64,000 nt of DNA from Sphaerisporangium sp039871875 (GCF_039871875.1 NZ_JBDPMD010000009.1:62001-126000); one strand, 5' to 3'. Positions 36,059 to 45,314 are shown, counted from the first letter of the stretch. A program made the numbers and translations. The notes: generated from the letters alone by a model not told the origin.

Positions 36059-38277
36059 CGCCGCCGCCGCGCCGCCGCAGGGTCACCCGGCTGCTCTCGC
36101 TGCTGCCGCAGAGCCGCCGCGAGTCGCTGGTGGCCGCGGTCACCGTGGGCGGCCTCGTCGCGACGGCGCTGCTGAAGGAGATCCTCACCGACCTGGCGCT
36201 GGAACTGCTCCCGTTGTGGATCCTCCTCATCGTCACGGTGCCCCCCGTCGTGATCTTCTGGCTGCGCCGGCGGCACGCCCCCGGCGGCGTGCCCGAGTCG
36301 CCGCCGCTGACCTTCCCGCCGCCCGCCGAGCGGCTCGTCGGGCGGGACGAGGCGGTGCGGCAGGTCGTGCACCGGGTGGAGGCACGCGGGCTGGCCGTCG
36401 TGCAGGGCAGCAAGGGCCTCGGCACGTCCGCCGTGGCCATCGCCGCCGCGTGGGAGCTGGAGCCGCACACCGCCCGGCAGCGGTACGCCGACCTGCGCGG
36501 CCAGGACCGCGGCCGTCCCGAGCCCGCGCTGAGCGTGGCCCGCAGGACGCTCGGCGTGCTCGGTCTCCAGCCGGGCGCCGTGGAGACCCTCGACGCGGCG
36601 GCGGCCCTGGTCGGCGACGCGCTGCGGACGTCGGGGCACACGCTGCTGCTGGACAACGTGCAGGAGTGGACGCAGGTCGCGTGGCTGCCCCGCGCCCCCG
36701 CGGTGCGGATCGTCGTGGCCGGGCTGCTCGACGGCACGCCGGTGGAGGAGGACCCCATCCCCATCGGGTCCCTGTCGGAGGAGGACGGCCTCGCCCTGCT
36801 GCGGGCCAAGGTGACGGAGAACCCCGGGCGGCTCACCTCGGCCGACCCGCTGCCGCGCTCGTTCCTGCGCAACCCCGTGATCGTGCTCACCATCGCCGCC
36901 TGGCTCGACAGGAACGCCACCATGCGGGTCGCCGACCTCGCGGGGGAGCTGCGGGCGCGGCCGTCGGACGCCGACGTGCTGGCGACCGTCAGGCGGCGGT
37001 TGTCGCACGGCTTGTCGCCGCACGCGGCGCGGCTGCTGTCGGTGCTCGCCCACCTGCCCGTCGAGGAGGTCGCCACCGGCACGCTCGCCCGGGTCGCGGG
37101 ACTGTCGGAACGGGACACCGGCGACGCGATCAGGGTGCTGCTCGACAACTGCCTGGTGGAGCGGCCGCGCTCGCCGTCCCGGGTGCGCGCCGTGGACGGG
37201 GCCGCGCTGATCGTGGACCCGCCGCGCGACCGCGCCGCCGTCACCCGGGCCCTGGCCGGGCAGCTCGCCGCCCAGGCCGACGCGCACAGCCGCCGGCTGC
37301 CGGAGGACGAGGGCGCCCGGCGGTGGTTCGCCGCCGAGGACACCGCGCTGCTGAAGGTGCTCGACGACGCGGCGCCGGGCGCCTCGGCGTACGACGTCTG
37401 GCGCATCGGGGACGCCCTGGAGACGTGGTTCAACACCCAGCACCGGCAGACCGACCGGCTGGACGCCGCCCGCCGCCTCGCCGCCGCGGCGCGCAGGCTG
37501 AAGGACCGGGAGGCGAGCGTCGTCGCCGAGCTGCGCTGCGCCGACGTGGGGCTGGCCCTCGGTGTGGTCGGTTCGGCGAGCCGGCACGTGGCGCGGGCCT
37601 TCGAGTCGCTGCCCGCGAAGGCGCACCCGCCGCAGCTCCATCTGGCCCGCGCCGCCGTGCACCTGACCACGCAGGAGGACCTCACGGTCGTCGAGGCGGA
37701 GCTGGCGCGGTACCGGCAGGCGCTGCCGTCCGGGGACGTCCAGGGGCTCGCGGTGGCGCGGGTCAACATCGGGGCGCTGCTGCTCAGCGGGGACGCCCTG
37801 GACTCCCGCCGGGTGCAGGACGCCCACCGGCTACTCGGCGCCGTCGCGGCCTCCGCCGGCGACGGCGTCGACCCCGGCACCAAGGCCCACGCGACCGAGC
37901 TGCGGGCGCTCGCCGACTGGCGGCTCGGCAAGGAGCAGGAGGCCCGCGCCGGCTGGCGGCGGGCCGCCGCGATGTTCCGGCGCGCCGGCGAGCCGGTGGG
38001 GGAGGGCCGCTGCACGGTGCACCTCGGCACCTCCCTCGTCGCCTCCGACGCCGCCGAGGCCGCGCGCCTGCTGCGCGCCGGCCGTGCCCGTCTGCCGCGC
38101 ACCGGCGTGCCGACCGCGCTGGCCTGCCTCTACCTGGCCCGTCTCGACCCCGGCCAGGCGGACGAGCACGTCACGGCCGGTCTCGCCGCCCTCGTCCCCT
38201 GGGACGACGTGAGCGAGCCCCCGTACATCGGGGACATCCGCCGGCGCCTGGAGGAACTGGCCACGATCCCGTCCTAA
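36055..38277 (+). CDS. Membrane-anchored STAND/NB-ARC-like protein with TPR-like C-terminus
   Basis: 740 residues. Two membrane helices (about 24-41 and 51-70) anchor it. A STAND-like NTPase region starts at LVGRDEAVRQ (about 94). The P-loop reads GSKGLGTS (118-125): the usual Gly-Lys-Ser/Thr has Thr in place of the essential lysine. A Walker B-like HTLLLDNVQEW and a winged-helix-like segment (about 320-380, ARLLSVLAHLPVEEV) follow. From about 430 on are helical TPR-like repeats. Its ATG overlaps the permease stop. Proteins of this class are signal-transducing switches; here the switch may be ATP-independent. Confidence 0.82.
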   Translation: MTPPPRRRRVTRLLSLLPQSRRESLVAAVTVGGLVATALLKEILTDLALELLPLWILLIVTVPPVVIFWLRRRHAPGGVPESPPLTFPPPAERLVGRDEAVRQVVHRVEARGLAVVQGSKGLGTSAVAIAAAWELEPHTARQRYADLRGQDRGRPEPALSVARRTLGVLGLQPGAVETLDAAAALVGDALRTSGHTLLLDNVQEWTQVAWLPRAPAVRIVVAGLLDGTPVEEDPIPIGSLSEEDGLALLRAKVTENPGRLTSADPLPRSFLRNPVIVLTIAAWLDRNATMRVADLAGELRARPSDADVLATVRRRLSHGLSPHAARLLSVLAHLPVEEVATGTLARVAGLSERDTGDAIRVLLDNCLVERPRSPSRVRAVDGAALIVDPPRDRAAVTRALAGQLAAQADAHSRRLPEDEGARRWFAAEDTALLKVLDDAAPGASAYDVWRIGDALETWFNTQHRQTDRLDAARRLAAAARRLKDREASVVAELRCADVGLALGVVGSASRHVARAFESLPAKAHPPQLHLARAAVHLTTQEDLTVVEAELARYRQALPSGDVQGLAVARVNIGALLLSGDALDSRRVQDAHRLLGAVAASAGDGVDPGTKAHATELRALADWRLGKEQEARAGWRRAAAMFRRAGEPVGEGRCTVHLGTSLVASDAAEAARLLRAGRARLPRTGVPTALACLYLARLDPGQADEHVTAGLAALVPWDDVSEPPYIGDIRRRLEELATIPS

Positions 38278-39551
38278 CCGCTCGCCGGCGCGCCGTCCCC
38301 GCGCCGGTCCGCCGCCAGCTCGTCCAGCAGCGCGTCCCAGCGGGGGCCGATGGACGTCATGCGGTACCGCTCCACGGTGCGCAGGGCGTTCGCGGCCAGG
38401 GTGCGGCGCAGGGACTCGTCCTCGATGAGGCGGTTGAGCGCGTGGCCGAGGGCGGCGGCCTTGGCGGAGCGGACGAGCAGGCCGTCGTGGCCGTCGGTGA
38501 GGATCTCGCGCGGGCCGTGCGGGCAGTCGAAGCTGACCACGGGCACGCCCTTGCTCATCGCCTCAAGGATCGTCATGCCGAAGCCCTCGTACCGGGAGGC
38601 GACCGCGTGGATCGACGCCTCCGACAACGCGACCCCCGTCTCGCGGGCGCTGCCGGCGAGCACGACCTTGCCGGTCAGGCCCGCCGCGTCGATGCGGTCG
38701 CGCAGGCGCCGCTCGCGCTCCTCGGTGCCGGCGCCGTGGATGCGCAGCTCCCAGTCGGGGTGGGCCTCGGCGACCGTCTTCCAGGCGTTGACCAGCCGGT
38801 CGAAGCCCTTGGCGTGCGCGATGCGGCCGATGCCCACGACCACCTTCTCCTCCAGCGTGGAGACGTCCCCCGCCAGCTCGGCCACGGCGTTCGGCAGGCA
38901 CAGCAGGCGGCGGGGCGGCCGGGACCGCAGCGCCTTGCGGTACGCCTTCAGATCGGCCTCGGTGAGCGTGGTGAACGCGTCCAGCCGGCCGTAGCGGCGG
39001 CGGATCGCGGCCCGCAGCTCGGGCGCGTGCGTGTCGTAGGTGGTGTGCTCCTGGCCGATGGTGATCACGCCGGGCGGGGCGAACAGCGCCATGATCAAGT
39101 TGAACGCGGGGCGGGTGCCGATGAGCACGCCGCCGCGCAGCGAGCGCAGGTGACGGACCAGCAGCAGGTCCGTGCGCAGGCTCATCGTGGCGTACGCCTT
39201 CTCCTGCTCGGGCACCAGCCTGCTGCGCGCCCGGGCCAGGCGCCGGGCGACCGGCCCTTGGCGGACGGTGCGATCGTCCAGGAACGTCACCCGCACGCCG
39301 GGCGGTATGTCGAAGAACGGTTCCTCGGCGGTGCGGATCAGGCTGACGATCTCGACGTCCCGCGTGCGGGCCAGATGGGCCGCGAGGTTGAGCGTGGTGC
39401 GGATCGTGCCACCCATTCCGTACGCGTGCAACAACAGGATGCGAACGGTGCCGGTGCCGGGTGGCGGCGCCCCGCGCGCCTTTCGCCGGTTGAGTACACC
39501 GATCACCCGTAACGCGGCACGCGCGACGGCCCTGCGCCCATTCCACGACAC
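38274..39551 (-). CDS. GT4-family glycosyltransferase
   Basis: 425 residues from GTG 39551, preceded by GGGAGGGG about 10 nt away. GT-B fold with donor-binding motifs: VVVGIGRIAHAKGFDRLV begins the C-terminal domain, and SRYEGFGMTILEAMSKGVPVV is the E-x7-E region. The N-terminal GMGGTIRTTLNLAAHL is the acceptor-side loop. It resembles poly(glycerol-phosphate) or wall-polymer glycosyltransferases. It converges on the STAND gene, and the two stop codons overlap in CTAA at 38274-38277. Confidence 0.92.
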   Translation of the reverse strand: MSWNGRRAVARAALRVIGVLNRRKARGAPPPGTGTVRILLLHAYGMGGTIRTTLNLAAHLARTRDVEIVSLIRTAEEPFFDIPPGVRVTFLDDRTVRQGPVARRLARARSRLVPEQEKAYATMSLRTDLLLVRHLRSLRGGVLIGTRPAFNLIMALFAPPGVITIGQEHTTYDTHAPELRAAIRRRYGRLDAFTTLTEADLKAYRKALRSRPPRRLLCLPNAVAELAGDVSTLEEKVVVGIGRIAHAKGFDRLVNAWKTVAEAHPDWELRIHGAGTEERERRLRDRIDAAGLTGKVVLAGSARETGVALSEASIHAVASRYEGFGMTILEAMSKGVPVVSFDCPHGPREILTDGHDGLLVRSAKAAALGHALNRLIEDESLRRTLAANALRTVERYRMTSIGPRWDALLDELAADRRGDGAPASG

Positions 39552-39739
39552 GCTGGAAAACCCCTCCCTGAAGAATTACTCCCTATGCCCACTCACCGCC
39601 GGACATGCGGCTGGTGGGGCATTTGCCTCCGTTTCCCTGTGACGCTGTTTCGCTGGGAAAGGTTGGTGGAGGCGGGAAAGATCATCCTCAGGGATGAGGG
39701 ATGAAAACCTCAGAGCATGTCAGAAATCACCAAACAGGC
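39552..39739. other. Spacer between glycosyltransferase and nucS
   Basis: 188 nt, lower in G+C than its flanks, holding the promoter of the leftward glycosyltransferase gene and the end of nucS. A small stem CCTCA-GGGA-TGAGG at 39686-39699 followed leftward by ATGATCTTTCC may weakly terminate nucS. No gene is seen. Confidence 0.4.
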
Positions 39740-40399
39740 TCAGAACAACGTGTCCTTACGCTCGATGCCGCGCAGCGTGTCGTAGTCCAGCAGCACACAG
39801 CGAATGCCACGGTCCTCAGCGAGCGTGCGCGCCTGCGGCACGATGGTCTGCGCGGCCAGGATGCCGCCGACCGGGGACAACAATGGATTGCGGTTCAGCA
39901 ACTCCAGGTACCGGGTGAGCTGCTCGACGGCGTCGATGCCCGCCCGCCGCTTGATCTCCACCGCTACGGTGGCGCCGGGCCGGTCGCGGCACAGGATGTC
40001 CACCGGCCCGATCGCCGTGGGGTACTCGCGCCGGATCAGCGTCCAGCCGTCCCCCAGGGTCTCGATGTGCTCGGCCAGCAGTTCCTGCAGATGGGCCTCC
40101 ACGCCGTCCTTGATCAGACCGGGGTCCACGCCGAGCTCGTGGGACGAGTCGTGCGTGATCTCCTCGATGGTGAGGATGAGTTTCTCACCGGTCTTGTCGT
40201 GCGTGACCGTCCAGACGCCCTCCTCCTCGCGCAACCGGCACGGAGGGCTCATCCAGTTCAGCGGCTTGTACGCCCGGTCGTCGGCATGCACCGACACGGA
40301 ACCGTCCCCCTTGATGAGGATCAGCCGGGGTGCCATGGGCAGGTGCGCCGTCAGCCGTCCCACGTAGTCCACGCTGCATCGCGCGATGACCAGTCGCAT
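39740..40399 (-). CDS. nucS: Mismatch-specific endonuclease NucS
   Basis: 219 residues starting MRLVIARCSVDY, the standard NucS N-terminus (ATG at 40399; an ATG 9 nt upstream is less likely). The N-terminal DNA-binding/dimer domain is followed by a PD-(D/E)XK nuclease domain with Asp134 (GPVDILC) and Glu148-x-Lys150 (VEIK). The C-terminal RKDTLF is a plausible sliding-clamp-binding tail. NucS provides the non-canonical mismatch repair of actinobacteria, which lack MutS/MutL. Confidence 0.97.
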   Translation of the reverse strand: MRLVIARCSVDYVGRLTAHLPMAPRLILIKGDGSVSVHADDRAYKPLNWMSPPCRLREEEGVWTVTHDKTGEKLILTIEEITHDSSHELGVDPGLIKDGVEAHLQELLAEHIETLGDGWTLIRREYPTAIGPVDILCRDRPGATVAVEIKRRAGIDAVEQLTRYLELLNRNPLLSPVGGILAAQTIVPQARTLAEDRGIRCVLLDYDTLRGIERKDTLF

Positions 40400-40512
40400 G
40401 ACGGCCAACCCTACCGCCCGGCCCGGTGCCCGTCAGGCGGACGATCGGGCCGGCCCTGACAGGGCCGGTGCCGCGGCTCTGGAAGACTGGATGCCGAGTG
40501 GAGGTGTGACGC

Positions 40513-41994
40513 ATGGGTACGGCGTTCGGGACCGTGGGGGTCGTCGGGCTCGGCACGATGGGGGCGGGGATCGCGGAGGTGTTCGCCCGCGCGGGGCTCG
40601 CGGTGATCGGTGTGGAGGCCGGCCCGGACGCACTGGAGCGCGGCCGGGCCCATCTGCGCCGGTCCACCGAGAAGGCCGTGCGGCGGGGCAAGCTCACCGA
40701 GGACGAGCGTGAGGCGATCCTCGGCAGGGTCACCTTCGCCACGAGGCTCGACGCGCTGCGGGACGCCGACCTGGTGGTCGAGGCCATCCCGGAGGTCATG
40801 GACGCCAAGCGGGCGCTGTTCGCCGAGCTCGACCGGGTGTGCGGGCCCGCGGCCGTGCTCGCCACCAACACCTCCTCGCTGGCGGTCACGGCCCTCGCCG
40901 CCGCCACCTCGCGCCCCGGCCGGGTCGTCGGCATGCACTTCTTCAACCCCGCGCCCGTCATGCGCCTCGTCGAGGTGGTGCGCACCGTCGTCACCGACGA
41001 CGGCGTGGCCGAGGACGTCGCGGACCTCGCGCGCCGCGCCGGCAAGACCCCGGTGCGCGTGGGGGACCGCGCGGGGTTCGTGGTCAACCGGCTGCTGCTC
41101 GGCTACCTCAACCGCGCGGTCGGGCTGCTGGAGCGGGGCGTGGCGTCCCAGCACGACATCGACACCGCGATGCGGATCGGCGCGGGCCTGCCGATGGGGC
41201 CGTTCGCGCTGCTCGACCTGATCGGTCTCGACACCGCGCGGGAGATCTGCGAGGTGCTGTTCCAGGAGAACCGCGACCCGTCGTTCGCGCCGTCCCCGCT
41301 GCTGCGGGAGCTGGTCGCGGCCGGGGCGCTCGGGCGCAAGACCGGGCGCGGGTTCTCCGCCTACACCGAGGAGTCGTCCGGGCCCGCGCCGCGCCACGAG
41401 CCCTCGCCCCGGCTGAACGTCGCCTCGGTGTGCGTTCTCGGGGAGGGGGCGCGGGAGTTCCAGGACCGGCTGCACGTCATCGGGTTCAAGTGCGCCGACC
41501 CGCCCGAGTCCGACGTGGTCATCGCGCTCTGCGACGGCGCCGTGGCGGGCTCGGCCGGGCAGGTGCCCCGGCCCGAGCACCTGGTGGGGCTCCACCTGGT
41601 GGGGGACCGTCTGGCCGAGGTGGTCCGCACGGTGCGCACCGCGCCGGAGGCGGCCGAGGCGGTGCGCGGGCTCATCCGTGTGCTCGGCCGCACGCCGGTG
41701 ACCACCGCCGACCGGGCCGGGCTTGTGGTGAACGCGCTCACCTACCCCTACCTCAACGACGCGGTGCGCATGTACGACGCCGGGTACGCCACGATGGACG
41801 AGATCGACGACGCCATGCGGCTCGGCTGCGGCTACCCCGCGGGCCCGTTCGAGACGCTGGACGAGCTGGGGCTCGCCACCGTGCGGGACGGCCTGCTCGC
41901 CCTGTACGAGGAGTACCGCGAGCCGTTCCTCGCCCCCGCGCCGCTGCTGGACCGTCTCGTCACCGCCGGCGTGCCCGGCTTCCGGGCCCGATGA
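40513..41994 (+). CDS. 3-hydroxyacyl-CoA dehydrogenase, two C-terminal domains
   Basis: NAD-dependent oxidation of 3-hydroxyacyl-CoA to 3-ketoacyl-CoA. 493 residues. The Rossmann domain (about 5-185) has GLGTMG at 12-17; the first 3HCDH C-domain (about 187-283) has GFVVNRLLLGYLN; a linker with a degenerate second Rossmann-like segment leads to a second C-domain (about 395-490, GLVVNALTYPYLND). This double arrangement resembles PaaH-type enzymes. AGGTGTG-type sequence precedes the ATG. It may act with the thiolase at 47463. Confidence 0.93.
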   Translation: MGTAFGTVGVVGLGTMGAGIAEVFARAGLAVIGVEAGPDALERGRAHLRRSTEKAVRRGKLTEDEREAILGRVTFATRLDALRDADLVVEAIPEVMDAKRALFAELDRVCGPAAVLATNTSSLAVTALAAATSRPGRVVGMHFFNPAPVMRLVEVVRTVVTDDGVAEDVADLARRAGKTPVRVGDRAGFVVNRLLLGYLNRAVGLLERGVASQHDIDTAMRIGAGLPMGPFALLDLIGLDTAREICEVLFQENRDPSFAPSPLLRELVAAGALGRKTGRGFSAYTEESSGPAPRHEPSPRLNVASVCVLGEGAREFQDRLHVIGFKCADPPESDVVIALCDGAVAGSAGQVPRPEHLVGLHLVGDRLAEVVRTVRTAPEAAEAVRGLIRVLGRTPVTTADRAGLVVNALTYPYLNDAVRMYDAGYATMDEIDDAMRLGCGYPAGPFETLDELGLATVRDGLLALYEEYREPFLAPAPLLDRLVTAGVPGFRAR

Positions 41995-42031
41995 GGGAAG
42001 AAACCCGGACCCTCCCCACGTTCGTGCCGAC

Positions 42032-42349
42032 ATGAGCCCCCGCCGCGCCCGCCGCATGGACCCCTCGCTGGGCAAGGGCGGCCGTCCCGTCCGCCCCGCC
42101 GAGGACGCCCTGCGCGGCTCGGAGCGCCTGGAGAGCGCCCCGGACGGCGACTGGAAGGTCCGCCAGGTCTCCGGCGCCGCCTCCGACAAGCTCTACCGCT
42201 GCCCCGGCTGTGAACACCAGATCCGTCCGGGCCTCCCGCACGTCGTGAGCTGGCCCGCCTGGCAGGGCGGCGAGTCCGAACGCCGTCACTGGCACACCGC
42301 CTGCTGGCACAAACGCATCGACCGCGGCCCCGGCCGCTCCCGCTACTGA
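42032..42349 (+). CDS. Conserved actinobacterial Cys/His protein, function unknown
   Basis: 105 residues, 37 nt after the dehydrogenase. The basic N-terminus is followed by a zinc-finger-like set: CPGC (LYRCPGCEHQI), then HVVSWPAW and RRHWHTACW with His and Cys. This arrangement recurs in actinobacterial proteins sometimes loosely labelled ATP/GTP-binding, but I see no P-loop. Possibly co-transcribed with its upstream neighbour. Confidence 0.82.
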   Translation: MSPRRARRMDPSLGKGGRPVRPAEDALRGSERLESAPDGDWKVRQVSGAASDKLYRCPGCEHQIRPGLPHVVSWPAWQGGESERRHWHTACWHKRIDRGPGRSRY

Positions 42350-42478
42350 CCCGCCCCCGGCCGGGTCAGGAGAGGTTCCGGCATCGTGGAGCGGGCGCGC
42401 CAGGCGCGTTATCGAGAAGAGTGGGCGGGAACGCGATGATCCGCGTCCCAGGCCCGTAATCGCACCGAGGAGACACCT

Positions 42479-43183
42479 GTGGAGATCCGCTCGTCGACGG
42501 TCCTGCCCGCCGTGCGGCAGGACATCGAGCTGCACACCGCCGACGGGCTCACGCTGGTCGGCGAGCTGGCCCTGCCTCCCGAGGGCCCGCCGGTCGCCAC
42601 CCTGGTCTGCCTGCACCCGCTGCCCACCGCCGAGGGCATGATGGACAGCCACCTCCTGCGCAAGGCCGCCAACCGCCTTCCCGCCCTGGCCGGCGTCGCC
42701 GTCCTCCGCTTCAACACCCGGGGCACCGAATCCCCGCGCGGCCGCTCCGAGGGCGCCTTCGGCGACGGCGAGTCCGAACGCTTCGACGTCGCCGCCGCCC
42801 TGGAGTACACCGAGTTCCACGACCTCCCCGGCCCGTGGCTGCTCGGCTGGTCCTTCGGCACCGAGCTGGCGCTGCGATGGGGCCGCGACCCCCTGGTCCA
42901 GGGCGCCATCCTGTTGTCCCCGCCCCTGCGCCGCGCCACCGACCAGGACCTCGACGCCTGGGCGGAGTTCGGCCGCCCTCTGGTCGCGATGATCCCCGAG
43001 TTCGACGACTACCTGCGCCCCGAGGAGGCCCGTCGACGGTTCGCCCGCGTCCCGCACGCCGAGATCGTCGCCGTGGACAACGCCAAGCACCTCTGGGTGG
43101 GGGAGCCGTACGTCCGCGTCGTCCTCGACGAGATCGTCAAGCACGTCAACCCGGCCGCCCACCCGCTCCCTACCGAGGTCTGA
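42479..43183 (+). CDS. Alpha/beta hydrolase
   Basis: 234 residues from GTG 42479, with GAGGAGA upstream. Alpha/beta fold with nucleophile elbow GWSFGTE (serine), oxyanion region LHPLPTAEG, the DTRG-like FNTRG motif and a C-terminal histidine in NAKHLWVG. Similar proteins are annotated as alpha/beta hydrolases of the dienelactone/acyl-transfer type. The substrate is unknown. Confidence 0.9.
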   Translation: MEIRSSTVLPAVRQDIELHTADGLTLVGELALPPEGPPVATLVCLHPLPTAEGMMDSHLLRKAANRLPALAGVAVLRFNTRGTESPRGRSEGAFGDGESERFDVAAALEYTEFHDLPGPWLLGWSFGTELALRWGRDPLVQGAILLSPPLRRATDQDLDAWAEFGRPLVAMIPEFDDYLRPEEARRRFARVPHAEIVAVDNAKHLWVGEPYVRVVLDEIVKHVNPAAHPLPTEV

Positions 43184-43251
43184 CGCACCGAGTGCGGCGC
43201 GCACGGCCCGCCCCATAGAATTTCATTCGGTTTTCGGATGAGGAGGGTGCG

Positions 43252-44010
43252 GTGCAGGCGTTCGATCTTTCTGGGCGTAACGCGTTTGTGACCGGGGCGT
43301 CGCGGGGTATCGGGCGGGCGATCGCGCTGGCCTACGCCGAGGCCGGGGCCGATCTCGTGCTGGTGTCCCGGTCGGCGGAGAAGCTGGCGGAGGTCGCCAA
43401 GGAGGTCGAGGCGGCGGGGCGCAGGGCGCACGTCATCGCCTGTGACCTCACCGACCGCGACGCGGCGGCGGCGGCCGTCCACGAGGCGATCGAGGCGTTC
43501 GGGCACCTCGACATCGTGGTGAACAACGCGGGCGGGTCCAACTTCATCGTGCCGTTCAAGGACCTGCGCCTGTCCGGCTGGGACAAGCTGATCCGCCTGA
43601 ACCTCGACACGGTGATGACGGTCTGCCACGCCGTCGCCCCCCACCTGCTGGAGCGCGGCTCGGGCACGGTCATCAACGTCTCCTCCGTCGCCTCTCTCGG
43701 CGCTCCCTTCCTGGCCCCCTACGCCGCCGCCAAGGCCGGTGTGGTCGCCCTCACCAAGACCCTCGCCGTCGAATGGGCCGCCGCGGGTGTGCGGGTCAAC
43801 GCCCTGTGCCCCGGCTGGACCGCCACCGACCTCAACCGCGGCCTCTGGCAGGACGAGAACGCCTCGCGCGCCACCATCGGCAACGTCCCCATGGCCCGCT
43901 GGGGCACCACCGAGGAGATGGCCGCCCCCGCCGTCTTCCTCGCGAGCCAGGCGTCCGCGTACATGACCGGCCAGGTCCTCTACGTGGACGGCGGCCTCAC
44001 CGCGACCTGA
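43252..44010 (+). CDS. SDR-family oxidoreductase
   Basis: 252 residues from GTG 43252, with GAGGAGGG upstream. Classical short-chain dehydrogenase: TGASRGIG cofactor loop near residue 15, NNAG at about 87, catalytic Ser in INVSSVASLG, YAAAKAG with Tyr and Lys, and the C-terminal YMTGQVLYVDGG. Similar to 3-oxoacyl-ACP reductase or glucose-dehydrogenase-like enzymes; the substrate is not clear. An AT-rich patch ATAGAATTTCATTCGG upstream at 43215-43232 may hold its promoter. Confidence 0.94.
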   Translation: MQAFDLSGRNAFVTGASRGIGRAIALAYAEAGADLVLVSRSAEKLAEVAKEVEAAGRRAHVIACDLTDRDAAAAAVHEAIEAFGHLDIVVNNAGGSNFIVPFKDLRLSGWDKLIRLNLDTVMTVCHAVAPHLLERGSGTVINVSSVASLGAPFLAPYAAAKAGVVALTKTLAVEWAAAGVRVNALCPGWTATDLNRGLWQDENASRATIGNVPMARWGTTEEMAAPAVFLASQASAYMTGQVLYVDGGLTAT

Positions 44011-44031
44011 CCCCCGCCGCCGCCTCCCCGG

Positions 44032-45189
44032 TCAGGCCCGCGCCTGCCGGGGAAGCAGCACCTCGCGCACGATCAGCGCGACCGCGGCGGCCACCGGGAT
44101 GGCCAGCAGGGCCCCCACCACGCCGAGCAGCGCACCGCCGAACAGCGCGGCGATCACCGAGACCGCCGGCGCGACGTCCACCGAGCGGCGCATGACGCGT
44201 GGGTAGATCACGTAGTTCTCCACCTGCTGGTACACGGTGAAGAAGATCACACACGCGATGGCCAGCGTGCCCGACTGCAGCGCCCCCACGGCCGTGACCA
44301 GGACCGCGCCCACCGTGGCGCCCACCAGCGGGATCAGGTCGGCGACCGCGATCACCAACGCCAGCGCGAGCGCGTACTTGGCGCCCGCGACGGTCAGGAA
44401 CAACCAGGACAGGCACCCGGCGATCACCGAGATCAGCACGTTGCCCGCGACGTACCCGCCGATGCCGGTGAGGATCTCGTCCCCGATGGCCCGCGTGCGG
44501 GTCCGGCGGCTGGCGGGCACCAGCTTCAGCAGGTACTCCTTGATCGCGGACAGCGAGCCGAGGAAGTACAGGGTGAGCACCAGCAGGGTGAGCCCGGAGA
44601 AGAACGCGTCCAGCACGACCGCTCCCGCGCCGAGGATGCCCCCGGCCACGGTGGTGCCGAGGTCGCCGCTGGTGACGTACTGCTGCAGCTTGGCGAGGAT
44701 CTGGTAGTCGGCGTCCAGTTGCTTGATCGTCGGGTTGGCGAGCAACTCCTGCACGTACCCGGGCACGGCCTTGATGAAGTCGCTGGTCTCCTGGCTGACC
44801 GGCGGCACGATGGCCAGCCCGAACAGCACGAACAGCACGATCACGCCGGCGAACACGATCGAGATCGCCCCCCGGCGCGGCACCCGGACCCGCTGCAGCG
44901 CCTCCACGATGGGGTTCAGCCCCACCGCCAGGAACATGGCCACCACGATCAGCACGATCACGTTGCGCGCGCTGACCAGCGCCTGCGCCAGCCCCCACGC
45001 GGTGAGCACCCCGAGGGCGGCCGTGAGCCCCCACAGGAACGGCCCGCGGGTGAGCGGCTTGCCGGGTTCCCCGTACGGCGTCTCGGCGGCCTTCTCCGGC
45101 CGGTCCAGGGTGATCACCGCCGTCGCCGTGGTGTCCGGCGAGACGGCGTCCCTCGGAGCGGGCACCGTGTCCGGCGTGGAATCGGGCAC
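44032..45189 (-). CDS. AI-2E transporter (PerM/TqsA) family membrane protein
   Basis: 385 residues from GTG 45189 with CGAGGAG upstream. About eight membrane helices are arranged as in the AI-2E/PerM family, with the hallmark amphipathic loop between helices 3 and 6 and a C-terminal PLVGATVGAVLVTAVGAL segment. Family members export quorum signals or act as Na+/H+ antiporters. The substrate cannot be inferred. It converges with the SDR gene. Confidence 0.92.
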   Translation of the reverse strand: MPDSTPDTVPAPRDAVSPDTTATAVITLDRPEKAAETPYGEPGKPLTRGPFLWGLTAALGVLTAWGLAQALVSARNVIVLIVVAMFLAVGLNPIVEALQRVRVPRRGAISIVFAGVIVLFVLFGLAIVPPVSQETSDFIKAVPGYVQELLANPTIKQLDADYQILAKLQQYVTSGDLGTTVAGGILGAGAVVLDAFFSGLTLLVLTLYFLGSLSAIKEYLLKLVPASRRTRTRAIGDEILTGIGGYVAGNVLISVIAGCLSWLFLTVAGAKYALALALVIAVADLIPLVGATVGAVLVTAVGALQSGTLAIACVIFFTVYQQVENYVIYPRVMRRSVDVAPAVSVIAALFGGALLGVVGALLAIPVAAAVALIVREVLLPRQARA

Positions 45190-45230
45190 AGGTGCTCCTC
45201 GTGCGTCGGACGGTGAAGGTGAGGAAGGGG

Positions 45231-45277
45231 TGAAACAAGAGGAGAGCCTAGCGACCATGAAGGTCGCCAGGCTCTCC
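45231..45277 (-). terminator. Intrinsic terminator of the coiled-coil scaffold gene
   Basis: GGAGAGCCTAGCGACC (45241-45256), loop ATGAA, GGTCGCCAGGCTCTCC (45262-45277): a 16-position stem with a single A-C mismatch. Read leftward, the hairpin is followed by TCTTGTTTC, a U-rich tail. It lies 37 nt after the scaffold stop and is the most classical terminator in the window. Confidence 0.85.
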
Positions 45278-45314
45278 GGTAGCCGTCCCTATCGCCCTTT
45301 GTGTGGTGCGGCGT

